DNA of 64,000 nt from Gilvimarinus agarilyticus. GTDB lineage: Bacteria; Pseudomonadota; Gammaproteobacteria; Pseudomonadales; Cellvibrionaceae. The notes under the pieces are model-generated. The model was not told the DNA's origin. It searched no databases and saw only the letters and a program-made list of their open reading frames with translations. The DNA lies in assembly GCF_000832015.1 (NCBI RefSeq), contig NZ_JXCJ01000001.1, forward strand, positions 1,544,649 to 1,608,648. The letters run 5' to 3'. Of the stretch, positions 54,247 through 62,381 are shown in pieces. Position numbers and translations under genes: made by a program. The number at the start of each line of letters is the position of its first letter. Within the stretch, counting starts at the first letter, position 1.

Positions 54247-55629
54247 TTAAACAATCACCTTGTCTTTGAGTTTTTCGGCGGCTTTTTTCAGCGCCGTTAA
54301 CACTTGCTCTTTATCGTAATTGCGCACCTTCTCGAGATCGAGGTACATCGAGAAGCCCTCGGCGCGATCTTCAAAGTAGGTTTGGTTTCGGCCCATATCT
54401 TTGCGCAGTCCTGCTACCTGATACACCTTAACCGGGGCGCTAAAGCCTTTAACGGTGATGTCGCCTTTGTCGCGGCACAAAACGGAATCTTTAACCAGAG
54501 ACCAGGTTTCGTGAGAGATTAAAATTTCGTCCGGCTCGGCGGCCGACTCCAGGCGGCTGGCCAGGTTCACATGGGTGCCGAGTACAGTGTAATCAAGGTG
54601 GCTTGAGGTGCCAAAGGTGCCCACGGTGCAGTAACCGGTGTTGATGCCCATACGAATTTGCAAGGGTTTTTTAATGCCTTGGTTGTGCCATTCCTGCTGT
54701 AGAGATTTCATGCGTTTTTTCATGGCAATGGCCATGCTTACGCAGCGGAGGCAGTCATCTTTTACGCCTTTACTGCCGCTGTCACCGTACAGCACCATCA
54801 CCGCGTCACCCATAAACTTATCGATGGTACCGCCAAAGTGGGTCACGATTTTGGTCATTTCGGTGAGGTACTGGTTAAGTAACTCTGTGAGCGCCTCGGC
54901 TTCCATCTCTTCTGACAACTGACTAAAGTTTTTAATGTCAGAAAAGAAAACAGTGACCTTTTTGCGCTCTGCTTGCAGTGTTTCGTCTCGCCCTTGGTTC
55001 ACTGCCTGCCATACCGCGGGGGCCAGATAACGCGATAATTTGTACGCGCGGATTTTGTGCCACTTTTGTTCGTTTAGTAGCTTGGTATTACTGAGTTTTA
55101 GTTTGTGAAATTTTTGGTGCATATAAAGCGCGTAGGCGAGAAAGTAGGTAATGATACCGATAAGGCTCACGGCGCTGATTTGAATGTTGCTGTGAAAAAT
55201 CCACTGAGGACGGTGTATCAACATGCTGATCACCACGCCGGTTGCCATGGCGGCGTTATCCTCTAACCAGCGTCGCAGGCCGCCAGTCAGCAAGGCATTA
55301 AATTGAATCATTGCCAAAAATAAAATACACGGCAGCAACGAAAAATTAATAAGATTGAGTACAACCCCAATCAGAGCGGCATCTGCGTAAGAGAGGATAC
55401 GGGTCGCTTTGGGGACCGCCTCGGGGGGGAGCTGCTTTGTATAAGTAAAGCTGGCGTAGGCATAAATCAGCATATAAATAATAGCGCCGACGTACACCCA
55501 GTTAATATTGTTCCAGTCCATCATGGCGGCTAACGTACCGCCAGCGGCAAAACAGATGAGGGTGCGAAAGTAATACTGTTGCAGTATCGATTCTGAGTTT
55601 TCAGCGTCCGGTAGTGCAGCTTTTGTCAT
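54247..55629 (-). CDS. Membrane-bound class III adenylate/guanylate cyclase
   Basis: A 460-residue protein. About six hydrophobic segments (residues 20-170) precede a cytoplasmic class III catalytic domain at about 215-400. Metal-binding Asp residues are in VTVFFSDIKNFSQL and IDKFMGDAVMVLYGD, and the domain ends with the LDYTVLGTHVNLASRLE transition-state block. Substrate specificity (ATP or GTP) was not determined from the residues. It is followed by no partner gene. The product probably makes cAMP for a Crp-like regulator. Confidence 0.87.
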   Translation of the reverse strand: MTKAALPDAENSESILQQYYFRTLICFAAGGTLAAMMDWNNINWVYVGAIIYMLIYAYASFTYTKQLPPEAVPKATRILSYADAALIGVVLNLINFSLLPCILFLAMIQFNALLTGGLRRWLEDNAAMATGVVISMLIHRPQWIFHSNIQISAVSLIGIITYFLAYALYMHQKFHKLKLSNTKLLNEQKWHKIRAYKLSRYLAPAVWQAVNQGRDETLQAERKKVTVFFSDIKNFSQLSEEMEAEALTELLNQYLTEMTKIVTHFGGTIDKFMGDAVMVLYGDSGSKGVKDDCLRCVSMAIAMKKRMKSLQQEWHNQGIKKPLQIRMGINTGYCTVGTFGTSSHLDYTVLGTHVNLASRLESAAEPDEILISHETWSLVKDSVLCRDKGDITVKGFSAPVKVYQVAGLRKDMGRNQTYFEDRAEGFSMYLDLEKVRNYDKEQVLTALKKAAEKLKDKVIV

Positions 55630-55875
55630 TGTATTGTTTGCCTAGCTAGCATGCTTATGGAGTAAAGCGACGGCCAACATCTTATACGCGAAGCCTTGTG
55701 GTCGTCTATGGCTGCAGCGGGTTGGCACATTTTGCTAAGTATAGTTGATATGCGACAGGCGCGGAGTGGGTAGGTTTATAAGGTGGTCTGGTTGATTTTG
55801 GCGACAATCCTAAGCAGCGCTTTTTTTGCATCGTGCTACAATACCGCCCCTTTTAACAGTAAGAGCGAAGCAAAT

Positions 55876-56439
55876 ATGGATGCGATAGCCGCCCTGACTC
55901 AGCGCGCCTCGGTTGCCAAGCTGGATGCCCCGGCCCCTACCGCCGGGCAGCTTGATACTTTGCTGCAGTGCGCCGCCCGCGCTGCCGATCATGGGCTATT
56001 GCGCCCCTGGCGATTTTTGACGATTGAGGGTGAGGCTCGCGAGGCGCTGGGCGAGTTATTTTGCCGCTCGGCGCTGCGTGAAGAGCCCAGCTTAAGCGAA
56101 ACCCTGCAAACCAAGCTGCGTAATATGCCATTGCGGGCACCGCTGTTGTTGGTTGTCATTGCGCAACTGCAAGATCACCCCAAGGTCCCCGAAGTAGAGC
56201 AGTTACTGTGCGCCGGCGCTGCTGCGCAGAATATCGTCAATGGCGCTTACGCTCAGGGGTTAGGGGTTATCTGGCGCACTGGCGATATGGCCTATAATGA
56301 GCATGTACTATCTGGGCTGGGTCTACAGGCTAATGAACGGCTGATCGGTTATATGTATCTGGGCACACCGGTTAAAGCATTGCCCCAGGCTGCTACCCCC
56401 GATTTATCGGGCCGCTGCCAGAGCTGGCCGCAATCCTAG
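55876..56439 (+). CDS. Nitroreductase family protein (YdjA-like)
   Basis: A 187-residue flavin reductase-fold protein. RAADHGLLRPWRFLTIEGEAR is the FMN-contacting start typical of YdjA, and LCAGAAAQNIVNGAYAQGLGVIWRTG the core. YdjA is a short (183-residue) member of the family whose physiological substrate is unknown. The ATG at 55876 (MDAIAALTQRAS) is the family start; the frame extends to 55783 with a hydrophobic non-conserved part. Confidence 0.87.
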   Translation: MDAIAALTQRASVAKLDAPAPTAGQLDTLLQCAARAADHGLLRPWRFLTIEGEAREALGELFCRSALREEPSLSETLQTKLRNMPLRAPLLLVVIAQLQDHPKVPEVEQLLCAGAAAQNIVNGAYAQGLGVIWRTGDMAYNEHVLSGLGLQANERLIGYMYLGTPVKALPQAATPDLSGRCQSWPQS

Positions 56440-56447
56440 ACTTGCCG

Positions 56448-56476
56448 TTGCGTTTAGCGTGCGATTTGTGTAGGAT
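56448..56476 (+). promoter_or_regulatory. tRNA-Ser promoter
   Basis: TTGCGT at 56448-56453, 17 bp, TAGGAT at 56471-56476, then a GC-rich TCGCGCCTCGC discriminator. It lies 46 bp before the tRNA. Confidence 0.6.
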
Positions 56477-56522
56477 TCGCGCCTCGCAAAAAGGTCTCTT
56501 TGAGAGCTGTTTGCAGTTGTAT

Positions 56523-56610
56523 GGTGAGGTGGCCGAGTGGCTGAAGGCGCACGCCTGGAAAGCGTGTAACGGGCAACCGTTCGAGGGTTCGAATCCCTCC
56601 CTCACCGCCA
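56523..56610 (+). tRNA. tRNA-Ser (GGA)
   Basis: An 88-nt class II tRNA with GGTGAGG/CCTCACC acceptor stem, anticodon loop CTGGAAA (GGA), a long variable arm and encoded CCA. Its last 19 bases recur 162 bp downstream. Confidence 0.97.
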
Positions 56611-56804
56611 TATAAAAAAGCCGCGCCGAGACGAGGCTTTGCTTATAAAGGTGCGGGAGGGTGAGAGCCCTCGCCGGGTTCGACAAACCGCCGGGAGCGG
56701 TTTGAACCGACCGAAGGGAGCCCCTAGGGCAAAACACATGACGTGTTTTGGTTAATCCCTCCCTCACCGCCATATAAAAAGCCGCGCTCAGGCGGGGCTT
56801 TTTA
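56592..56804 (+). repeat. Duplicated tRNA-Ser 3' end and terminator with structured spacer
   Basis: The 19-nt tRNA tail AATCCCTCCCTCACCGCCA with flank TATAAAAA at 56592 is repeated at 56754, followed each time by an AAGCC...GGCTT terminator-like stem. Between them are three hairpins: GAGGG/CCCTC (56657-56672), AAACCGC/GCGGTTT (56685-56703) and AAAACAC/GTGTTTT (56731-56749). A partial third motif (GGAGGGTGAGA) follows at 56814. The stretch to tRNA-Arg at 57056 otherwise holds only that gene's promoter. Confidence 0.82.
56776..56804 (+). terminator. Terminator after second tRNA-Ser tail
   Basis: AAAAAGCC and GGCTTTTT pair, with an inner CGC/GCG stem and one mismatch. The first copy (56616-56637) is weaker. 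Confidence 0.75.
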
Positions 56805-57009
56805 TAAATATGTAGGAGGGTGAGACTTTTCTGCATGTTAGCCTGCGATGGTCAAAGGGATTAAGGTCAGGTGTTCGCAAGCGATTGATCGGTTTTTTGT
56901 GTTGCCGTTGAGTTTGCCGCTTAGCTGTAGAGAATTTCATCAGGTTGGCTGCACAACAATCAATAACGGATTAAATCGCAAAAAACACAAAAAATACAGC
57001 GCGTATCGC

Positions 57010-57038
57010 TTGACGATGACAAGTTGAATCACTAATAT
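57010..57038 (+). promoter_or_regulatory. tRNA-Arg promoter
   Basis: TTGACG at 57010-57015, a 17-bp spacer and TAATAT at 57033-57038, followed by ACGCGCC. The tRNA begins 17 bp later. Confidence 0.8.
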
Positions 57039-57055
57039 ACGCGCCTCTTAACAAC

Positions 57056-57132
57056 GCACTCGTAGCTCAGCTGGATAGAGTACTCGGCTACGAACCGAGC
57101 GGTCGGAGGTTCGAATCCTCCCGAGTGCGCCA
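57056..57132 (+). tRNA. tRNA-Arg (ACG), integration target
   Basis: A 77-nt tRNA with GCACTCG/CGAGTGC acceptor stem, CTCGG-CTACGAA-CCGAG anticodon arm (ACG) and encoded CCA. The integrase gene starts 188 bp downstream in the same direction, so the tRNA 3' half is the likely attachment site. Confidence 0.96.
57110..57132 (+). other. Presumed attL core in the tRNA-Arg 3' end
   Basis: P4-type integrases recombine at the 3' end of tRNA genes and the element restores the tRNA. No second copy of this sequence was found to the right within the window, so the exact core is not defined and attR must lie beyond the edge. Confidence 0.4.
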
Positions 57133-57163
57133 TATTGAAGTCTGATTCAGTCCTGAATCGTCC

Positions 57164-57190
57164 AAAAGCCCGCAGCAATGCGGGCTTTTT
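57164..57190 (+). terminator. Rho-independent terminator after tRNA-Arg
   Basis: AAAAGCCCGC, an AGCAAT loop and GCGGGCTTTTT form a perfect stem of ten pairs. A seven-bp palindrome GATTCAG/CTGAATC (57144-57159) precedes it. Confidence 0.9.
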
Positions 57191-57223
57191 CGTTTATACT
57201 ATATCCCTTAAAGTCCAACCAAG

Positions 57224-57296
57224 TACCCCCTTATCCAGAGTGTCCTGGGGGTATTTCTGGGGGTATGTCATATCACCTCCGGATTCTTGTACCCCC
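57224..57296. promoter_or_regulatory. Candidate integrase arm-type sites (TACCCCC repeats)
   Basis: Four copies of a heptamer: TACCCCC at 57224-57230 and 57290-57296, and GGGGGTA at 57247-57253 and 57259-57265. The inner two sit in a ten-base direct repeat CTGGGGGTAT with a 12-bp period. They lie between attL and int, where tyrosine integrases usually have arm sites. Confidence 0.5.
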
Positions 57297-57319
57297 AAAC
57301 GGGGTGGAGGCGATACTGT

Positions 57320-58504
57320 ATGGCACTGACGGACAAAAAGATCAAAGCGGCGGCGCCACAATCCAAAGCCTACAAGCTCTCAGATGCGGGCGGTTTATAT
57401 CTGGATATTCGCCCGAACGGTTCAAAGTACTGGCGACTCAAATACCGCTTTTCGGGAAAGGAGAAGCTCTTGGCATTGGGCGTGTACCCGAAAGTCACAC
57501 TCAAGGACGCCCGTGAGAAAGCCCAGGACGCCAAGTCGATCCTTGCTGCGGGAAGCGACCCCATCGAGCAGAGAAAGGCCGCCAAAACGCACCAGAGAGC
57601 CAATCTGGATGCCACCTTCGAATCGCTGGCTTGGGCGTGGTTTGAGGTGGCTCGGCTCGATTGGTCTGAATCTCACACAGAGCGCACACAAAACCTGTTG
57701 AAGAATCACCTCTTCCCGTGGCTGGCGCAGCGCCCGGTTGGCGATATAACTCCGCCGGAGTTATTGCAGGTACTCTACCGCGCCCAGGATCGGGGGTTGC
57801 TAGAAACTGCCAAGCGCGCCAAACAAACCGCCAGCCAAGTATTCCGTTACGCGATTCGCCACGGCAAATTGCTCAGCGATCCAAGCCGGGACCTCGCCGG
57901 TGCGCTTAGGGCACCTAAAGCCAAGCACTTTGCCTCGATTACAGACCCGAAAGGTGTCCGTCAGCTGTTACAGGCTATTGATGTCTATCAAGGCACTCCG
58001 GCGGTTAAGGCCGCTTTGCAGCTCTCGGCTTTGCTATTTCAGCGTCCAGGCGAGATGCGGCAAATGAAATGGGAACAGGTCGACTGGGAAGCCAGTGAGT
58101 GGCGCTATACAGTCACCAAAACCAATGTGGAGCATATTGTTCCACTCCCTGCCCAGGCAGTCGACATCCTCCGGTCGCTGGAGCCCTATACCCAGCGCAG
58201 CCCTTATGTTTTCCCGTCAGCCAGAACCGCAGCCAGGCCAATGTCTGAGAATGCTGTGCGGGTGGCTCTCAGAAGCATGGGGTACACCAATGACCAAATG
58301 ACTGCCCATGGATTCCGGGCTATGGCCAGGACTTTGCTGGATGAGGCGCTGGGGTTTCCGCCGGAGTGGATAGAGCACCAGCTAGCCCATGCGGTAAAGG
58401 ATCCTTTGGGCCGTGCATACAACCGAACCAAACATTTGCCGCAGAGAAAGGAGATGATGCAAAAGTGGGCTGGCTATCTGGATGAATTGAGGGAGTGCTC
58501 ATGA
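57320..58504 (+). CDS. int: Tyrosine recombinase/integrase, P4 type (DUF4102)
   Basis: A 394-residue site-specific recombinase. The N-terminal DUF4102 arm-binding domain (about 1-90) has LTDKKIKAAAPQ and DAGGLYLDIRPNGSKYW; a SAM-like core-binding domain follows (about 95-180), then the catalytic domain. Active-site residues are visible: Arg in LFQRPGEMRQMKWEQ, HGFRAMART, HQLAH and Tyr in GRAYNRTKH. ATG at 57320 has GGAGG upstream. It lies directly beside tRNA-Arg and marks the left end of the island. The next gene overlaps its stop (ATGA). Confidence 0.95.
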   Translation: MALTDKKIKAAAPQSKAYKLSDAGGLYLDIRPNGSKYWRLKYRFSGKEKLLALGVYPKVTLKDAREKAQDAKSILAAGSDPIEQRKAAKTHQRANLDATFESLAWAWFEVARLDWSESHTERTQNLLKNHLFPWLAQRPVGDITPPELLQVLYRAQDRGLLETAKRAKQTASQVFRYAIRHGKLLSDPSRDLAGALRAPKAKHFASITDPKGVRQLLQAIDVYQGTPAVKAALQLSALLFQRPGEMRQMKWEQVDWEASEWRYTVTKTNVEHIVPLPAQAVDILRSLEPYTQRSPYVFPSARTAARPMSENAVRVALRSMGYTNDQMTAHGFRAMARTLLDEALGFPPEWIEHQLAHAVKDPLGRAYNRTKHLPQRKEMMQKWAGYLDELRECS

Positions 58505-59307
58505 AAAATCCCATCTATGCTAGTTTCACGAACTTTGACATCGAACAATCCTTCTCATCAGACGGTATCGGTTTTCGATCCAGAAAGTTGGTGAATCGGG
58601 ATGGAATTTTTCTTGCCAATAGTGAAAACGCTTGGCTTATTGGTATGACCGCCTACTCGGCCAACGAAATTCCCTCAGAAATAAAGGAGACATGCGATTC
58701 AGGTTTGAATTCTTCGGCTGTTCACGACGTGACTCTTTCTGTTGCTTTGGGTTATATCGAGGAGCTGATTACTATCACAGGTATAATTGCAGAGCTGCTT
58801 CAAAAGAAATCGTCAACTGAAGGTATTGAGGATATTAGAGGTAACATTCTTGATTATGACCAAGTAAGGGACTTAGTGGGGGTGGAAAAGGTGCTTTTTG
58901 CTGAGTCGCTAATTATTCGACGAGGAATGCTCGATGAAGCCTATCTTCCAAAGTTTATCCGGACATACAGCCTTTTTTGGTCAATCAACTCATATATTGA
59001 AATGCGAATGACAGATGAAATATTGGCAAGGAATCATTTAGAAAACGCTGATTTTTTACGGATGTCTATTAACAGGTTGGCTGCTTTTGAAAAGCATGCA
59101 AAAAAATCTGCAAAAAATGCTGCAAAAGCCAGGCATAAAGAGAATGCTGCTATAAAAGCAGACTTTCTGGCTTGGTATGAGGCGAATCACACAACCTTTT
59201 CAAGCTATCAAAGTGCCGCCAAGGCTGGAACAAAAATAGTCAACATGACCCAGAGGACGCTTGCTGATTGGATCAGCAAATACGAAAAATCTCGAACACA
59301 GGAATAG
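58501..59307 (+). CDS. Hypothetical island protein with possible C-terminal DNA-binding helices
   Basis: A 268-residue protein whose ATG overlaps the integrase stop. The sequence is AT-rich, unlike the chromosome to the left. No domain is recognised in the first 200 residues. The C-terminus has a Lys/Ala-rich linker (AKKSAKNAAKARHKEN) followed by FLAWYEANHTTFSSYQSAAKAG and LADWISKYEK, which resembles helix-turn-helix tails found in other mobile-element proteins. Coupling to int suggests a role in the element's own maintenance. This is inference. Confidence 0.7.
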   Translation: MKNPIYASFTNFDIEQSFSSDGIGFRSRKLVNRDGIFLANSENAWLIGMTAYSANEIPSEIKETCDSGLNSSAVHDVTLSVALGYIEELITITGIIAELLQKKSSTEGIEDIRGNILDYDQVRDLVGVEKVLFAESLIIRRGMLDEAYLPKFIRTYSLFWSINSYIEMRMTDEILARNHLENADFLRMSINRLAAFEKHAKKSAKNAAKARHKENAAIKADFLAWYEANHTTFSSYQSAAKAGTKIVNMTQRTLADWISKYEKSRTQE

Positions 59308-59311
59308 AAAC

Positions 59312-59335
59312 GTACAGTCTGCGCGTAGACTGTAC
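59312..59335. repeat. Perfect 9-bp inverted repeat upstream of alpA
   Basis: GTACAGTCT and AGACTGTAC flank GCGCGT. A second imperfect repeat TTGATA/TATCAA is at 59375-59398, just before the alpA ribosome site, and a GAGGA/TCCTC stem followed by five T (about 59348-59375) could be a terminator. Confidence 0.7.
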
Positions 59336-59416
59336 ACTACGCTAGCAAGAGGAATTCCGCTCCTCCTGTTTTTGTTGATAATGGGTATCTCTTATCAAGT
59401 GTGAGGAGATACCAAA

Positions 59417-59629
59417 ATGTCTAATGCAACAAACGCATTTCCATCGATCAGCTTTTATCGCCTTCCCCAAGTGCTCGAAATTATCCCTGTAGGCAAGTCC
59501 ACGTGGTGGGCTGGAGTCAAATCCGGCAGGTTTCCAAAGCCAGTTAAACTTGGTCCGCGTACAACGGCATGGAAAGCAACGGATATTGCTGCTCTAGCCC
59601 AGAGCTTTTCATATCACAACGAAAACTGA
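59417..59629 (+). CDS. alpA: AlpA-family phage/island regulator
   Basis: A 70-residue MerR-like helix-turn-helix protein. FYRLPQVLEIIPVGKSTWWAGVKSGRFPKPVKLGP (seen in overlapping parts) is the AlpA pattern: a short HTH followed by the FPKPVKLG wing. AlpA-type proteins activate integrase or excision functions in P4-like elements. GAGGAG precedes the ATG. It probably binds the inverted repeats upstream. The following gene starts 14 bp after its stop. Confidence 0.88.
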   Translation: MSNATNAFPSISFYRLPQVLEIIPVGKSTWWAGVKSGRFPKPVKLGPRTTAWKATDIAALAQSFSYHNEN

Positions 59630-59643
59630 ACGGTTTTTCCACA

Positions 59644-60435
59644 ATGGTAGCCTTTCAGTCCGTTCTGCAGCGAGCAGACCATGTAGAGATTAGGGATGGA
59701 AAGTTATCTATCACACCACGAAATGGGGCCATAGTGCCGCCGGATTGGTTCAAAAAACATGTTGATAGCCTTGTGCTGCAAATAGCCAATAGGCTCAACT
59801 TGGAGCCAATGAAGTATGTGGATTACTCCACTGGCATTTATGGCAAACGATTCTCGGGGTTGACGTTGCAGTTCGAGTTGCTGGAGGGCATTGAACAACG
59901 CTATGTTATTTTTAACGTCGAGCTAAATCGCCAGCGGAAGGGACCAAATGGAACAGGGGGAGAGAGGTATCCGGGCAAGCAATTTGCGGTTGGAAGAAGA
60001 AGCCTGTTTTATCGGTTCTGGAGTCATACCAAACTGAAACATCCCCAAAGCGTAACTGTTTACCACGATTATATGGGGAATCTGAAAAAGCTGTATTTTG
60101 TTGCCGAAAATCGTAGTGATGGCCGACTCGAGGCTGGTACTCTGCGCCCGCTCAATGCTTCATTTAATACGATTCTGCGAGCGTTTTACCCAGATAACAT
60201 ACGGACATTACCCGAATTACACCCGGATAAGTCCCAGATAAGTAATCCGGACAAGAGTTTCCCGCAAGCCCAGGTGTCACAAGGCGCAGAGCCACAATCA
60301 ACTACGTGTAAATATAACTACGAAACAAGTAATCAAGGAAGCGCGGGTACAAGGGGAATGAATACATCCCCTATTGCTACCCATTGCCCTCAGAATCAAC
60401 AGGTGGAGGAATGGCTAGAAAATTATGAAGGTTAG
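59644..60435 (+). CDS. Hypothetical mobile-element protein, 263 aa
   Basis: The ATG at 59644 is used because the frame upstream overlaps alpA. The protein is basic and begins MVAFQSVLQRADHVEIRDGK; the core (about 55-190) contains GKRFSGLTLQFELLEGIEQ, FYRFWSHTKLKHPQSVTVYHDYMG and LKKLYFVAENR. The C-terminal 70 residues are low-complexity and polar. I recognise the HDYMGNLK-type core as recurring in integrase-linked islands, but no function is established. It may be a replication or DNA-binding protein. Confidence 0.68.
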   Translation: MVAFQSVLQRADHVEIRDGKLSITPRNGAIVPPDWFKKHVDSLVLQIANRLNLEPMKYVDYSTGIYGKRFSGLTLQFELLEGIEQRYVIFNVELNRQRKGPNGTGGERYPGKQFAVGRRSLFYRFWSHTKLKHPQSVTVYHDYMGNLKKLYFVAENRSDGRLEAGTLRPLNASFNTILRAFYPDNIRTLPELHPDKSQISNPDKSFPQAQVSQGAEPQSTTCKYNYETSNQGSAGTRGMNTSPIATHCPQNQQVEEWLENYEG

Positions 60436-60520
60436 TGTTGACGACATGTCTGTTGGCATTCAGAGATGTAATCGCAAAAAAACATTTTTCCCTAATGATT
60501 TCGATAGTGCGGAGGATGCT

Positions 60521-61093
60521 ATGAGCAGAGGACATACTTTGAATGGACGCAACAGTATTGATATTCGCTATCTGAGACGTGAAGGCTTATTGCGACCGGG
60601 GGCTGTTGGCACACTACGCTGGAGTATTGGTGGTCGAGAGTGTGGCTCAGTTAGCTACAAAATAGATGACAAACAGATATTGGTATCTTATCGGTATAAC
60701 CATCCTGATAAAGGTTGGGTGGCTAGAATCCTTCCTATTATGTTTGAGGCCACTTCCTGTCACTATGGAGGCGAAAGGCTGTGGTTTAGCTGCCCAAGCT
60801 GTAACCGTCGAGTGGGTATTCTGTTTGATTGCGGCTCCCTGTTTATATGTAGGCATTGTTGTCGACTTCCTTATGTCACACAAAACGAAAATCAGGCATA
60901 TCGGCTAATACGAAAAAAGCACAAATTAGGGCAACGGATATTCGCCGATTATCATCGAGGAAGTGGCTCTATTAAAACCAAAGGCATGCACTGGAAAACT
61001 TTTGAGCGCCTACATCGACAATATCAGAATTTGGAACAGTGTTGGCTGCAGAGCTTAGATGACTTTCTACAAAAGCATAAGTGGCTTGATTAA
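60521..61093 (+). CDS. Mobile-element zinc-ribbon protein of unknown function
   Basis: A 190-residue protein from ATG 60521, chosen because GGAGG lies 5 nt upstream and because relatives start MSRG...; the frame is open from 60425. The N-terminus (IDIRYLRREGLLRPGAVGTL) and middle (LVSYRYNHPDKGW) are followed by a zinc ribbon: CPSCNRRVGILFDCGSLFICRHC, in which four Cys are metal ligands. The C-terminus has KGMHWKTFERLHRQY. This architecture recurs in genomic islands next to integrases; its role is unknown. Confidence 0.75.
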   Translation: MSRGHTLNGRNSIDIRYLRREGLLRPGAVGTLRWSIGGRECGSVSYKIDDKQILVSYRYNHPDKGWVARILPIMFEATSCHYGGERLWFSCPSCNRRVGILFDCGSLFICRHCCRLPYVTQNENQAYRLIRKKHKLGQRIFADYHRGSGSIKTKGMHWKTFERLHRQYQNLEQCWLQSLDDFLQKHKWLD

Positions 61094-61304
61094 ACGTTTA
61101 TCTAAACCGGACAAATCAGGACATTTTGGAGCAATAGAATCAGTAATGATGGTTGAGATTTCGGGAGCAGTATTATTGAGTCCGTATGAGTTGTTGATTT
61201 TCAATACCGATAATGTATCAAAGGGGGCCATGATAATACTTTATGACGCTTCCCTCAGGAACTACTTCTGGCGTTGGTAGGCGGGGGTTCTTTCCTGTAC
61301 GCGA

Positions 61305-62381
61305 CTACTCTCTAAGGCGATCCGGGTTCGCTCTATGTGCCGGCCTCCGAGCGCTCTCCTTGCTCTGCCGCCAGGCTCGGTCAATATAAATATTCCAGCC
61401 CTCAATATGCTCATGGTCTACAAACGTCATGCCTGACCAATCTCTTTCGCTGACCAATATCTTGGCTAGATATGGTAGGCGCTGCTCTTTTTCGCAAGCG
61501 TCGGCGCAAAGGGTTTTCCATGCTGGGATTACCATCAGCTCAGTTTGCACGCCGTTATTGATTTCCCCGCCCACATGACTGGCATTGTAAGGCGGCTTTG
61601 GTGAATCACACCCGCAGCGCAACTCCATATTGGGAGCGCCTACCGCAAGCTGGCGCTTGAGCATTTCATACCAAAATACATAACCGCCCTCTTCAGCGCA
61701 GACTGATCTAACCTGGTAAGTATCAACAAGGGCAACCAATCTCTCGACAAGCACAGGTGGCATTTTTATATAGGGTTTTGGCGCATGTAAGTAGACCCTG
61801 CGTTCAATATGCCGTTCAAGTTGTTGGGGGTGCCGGTTTTCATTCATCAACCTGATAGCAGCCTGAATCAAAGGGTCGGGGTTTTGTAGTGTTCGGTTTT
61901 GTACGGATTTCAACCGAGTAAATAAGCCATTCAGGTATTCCATCCAAAAAGAAGAATAATCGCGAGAAAGCTGCCACGACCCGTGCAGGTTGGTATCAGG
62001 GCTGGGCTCCAGTGGATACATTCGCTCGAAACTTGAAAAAACGATTCTTTTTATTGGCTTTTTATCGGCTATCCCTAATTCCCAGCGACGACTCCCGAAA
62101 CGATCCAATCTACTCTGCAGCTCTTGCTGAAGCGCAGTATCTGCAGGGTCAAATTCAAGGTAGACATACGCCAACAGCTCGCCGGGCCGGGTAATGGACA
62201 ACAACTCATACACACGCATTCCCAAGGACACATCGTTTACTAGTCGCGCAAGCGCATCAGCCTGAACTTCAATTTTCCAAGGCATTAGCGCACTGCCCGA
62301 GGTATGGCTGAAAGTAGATACCCAATGCCGCCGGGCAAATACCTCATAGTCCTCTCTTTCTAACAGCTTGTTCTCGTTCAT
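61305..62381 (-). CDS. Unrecognised 358-aa partner of the sirtuin
   Basis: No family is recognised. The start ATG overlaps the sir2 stop (ATGA), so the two are translationally coupled. The N-terminal half contains EVFARRHWVSTFSHTSG and LARLVNDVSLGMRVYELL, and YVYLEFDPAD; the C-terminal half has a Cys-bearing RCGCDSPKPPYNAS and DWSGMTFVDHEHIEGW. There is no signal peptide or membrane segment. The arrangement suggests a protein that works with the sirtuin, as substrate, activator or antitoxin; this is inferred only from coupling. 211 bp separate it from the convergent zinc-ribbon gene and hold no convincing gene. Confidence 0.72.
   Translation of the reverse strand: MNENKLLEREDYEVFARRHWVSTFSHTSGSALMPWKIEVQADALARLVNDVSLGMRVYELLSITRPGELLAYVYLEFDPADTALQQELQSRLDRFGSRRWELGIADKKPIKRIVFSSFERMYPLEPSPDTNLHGSWQLSRDYSSFWMEYLNGLFTRLKSVQNRTLQNPDPLIQAAIRLMNENRHPQQLERHIERRVYLHAPKPYIKMPPVLVERLVALVDTYQVRSVCAEEGGYVFWYEMLKRQLAVGAPNMELRCGCDSPKPPYNASHVGGEINNGVQTELMVIPAWKTLCADACEKEQRLPYLAKILVSERDWSGMTFVDHEHIEGWNIYIDRAWRQSKESARRPAHRANPDRLRE

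Noticed and set aside
56393-56836. 147-residue minus-strand frame over tRNA-Ser
   Set aside because: It is antisense to the tRNA and its duplicated tail; the repeated REGFEPSNG-type peptide is the usual translation of an inverted tRNA-Ser.
61059-61280. 73-residue plus-strand frame after the zinc-ribbon gene
   Set aside because: Overlaps the preceding gene, no ribosome site, no recognisable pattern. Could be real but cannot be supported.
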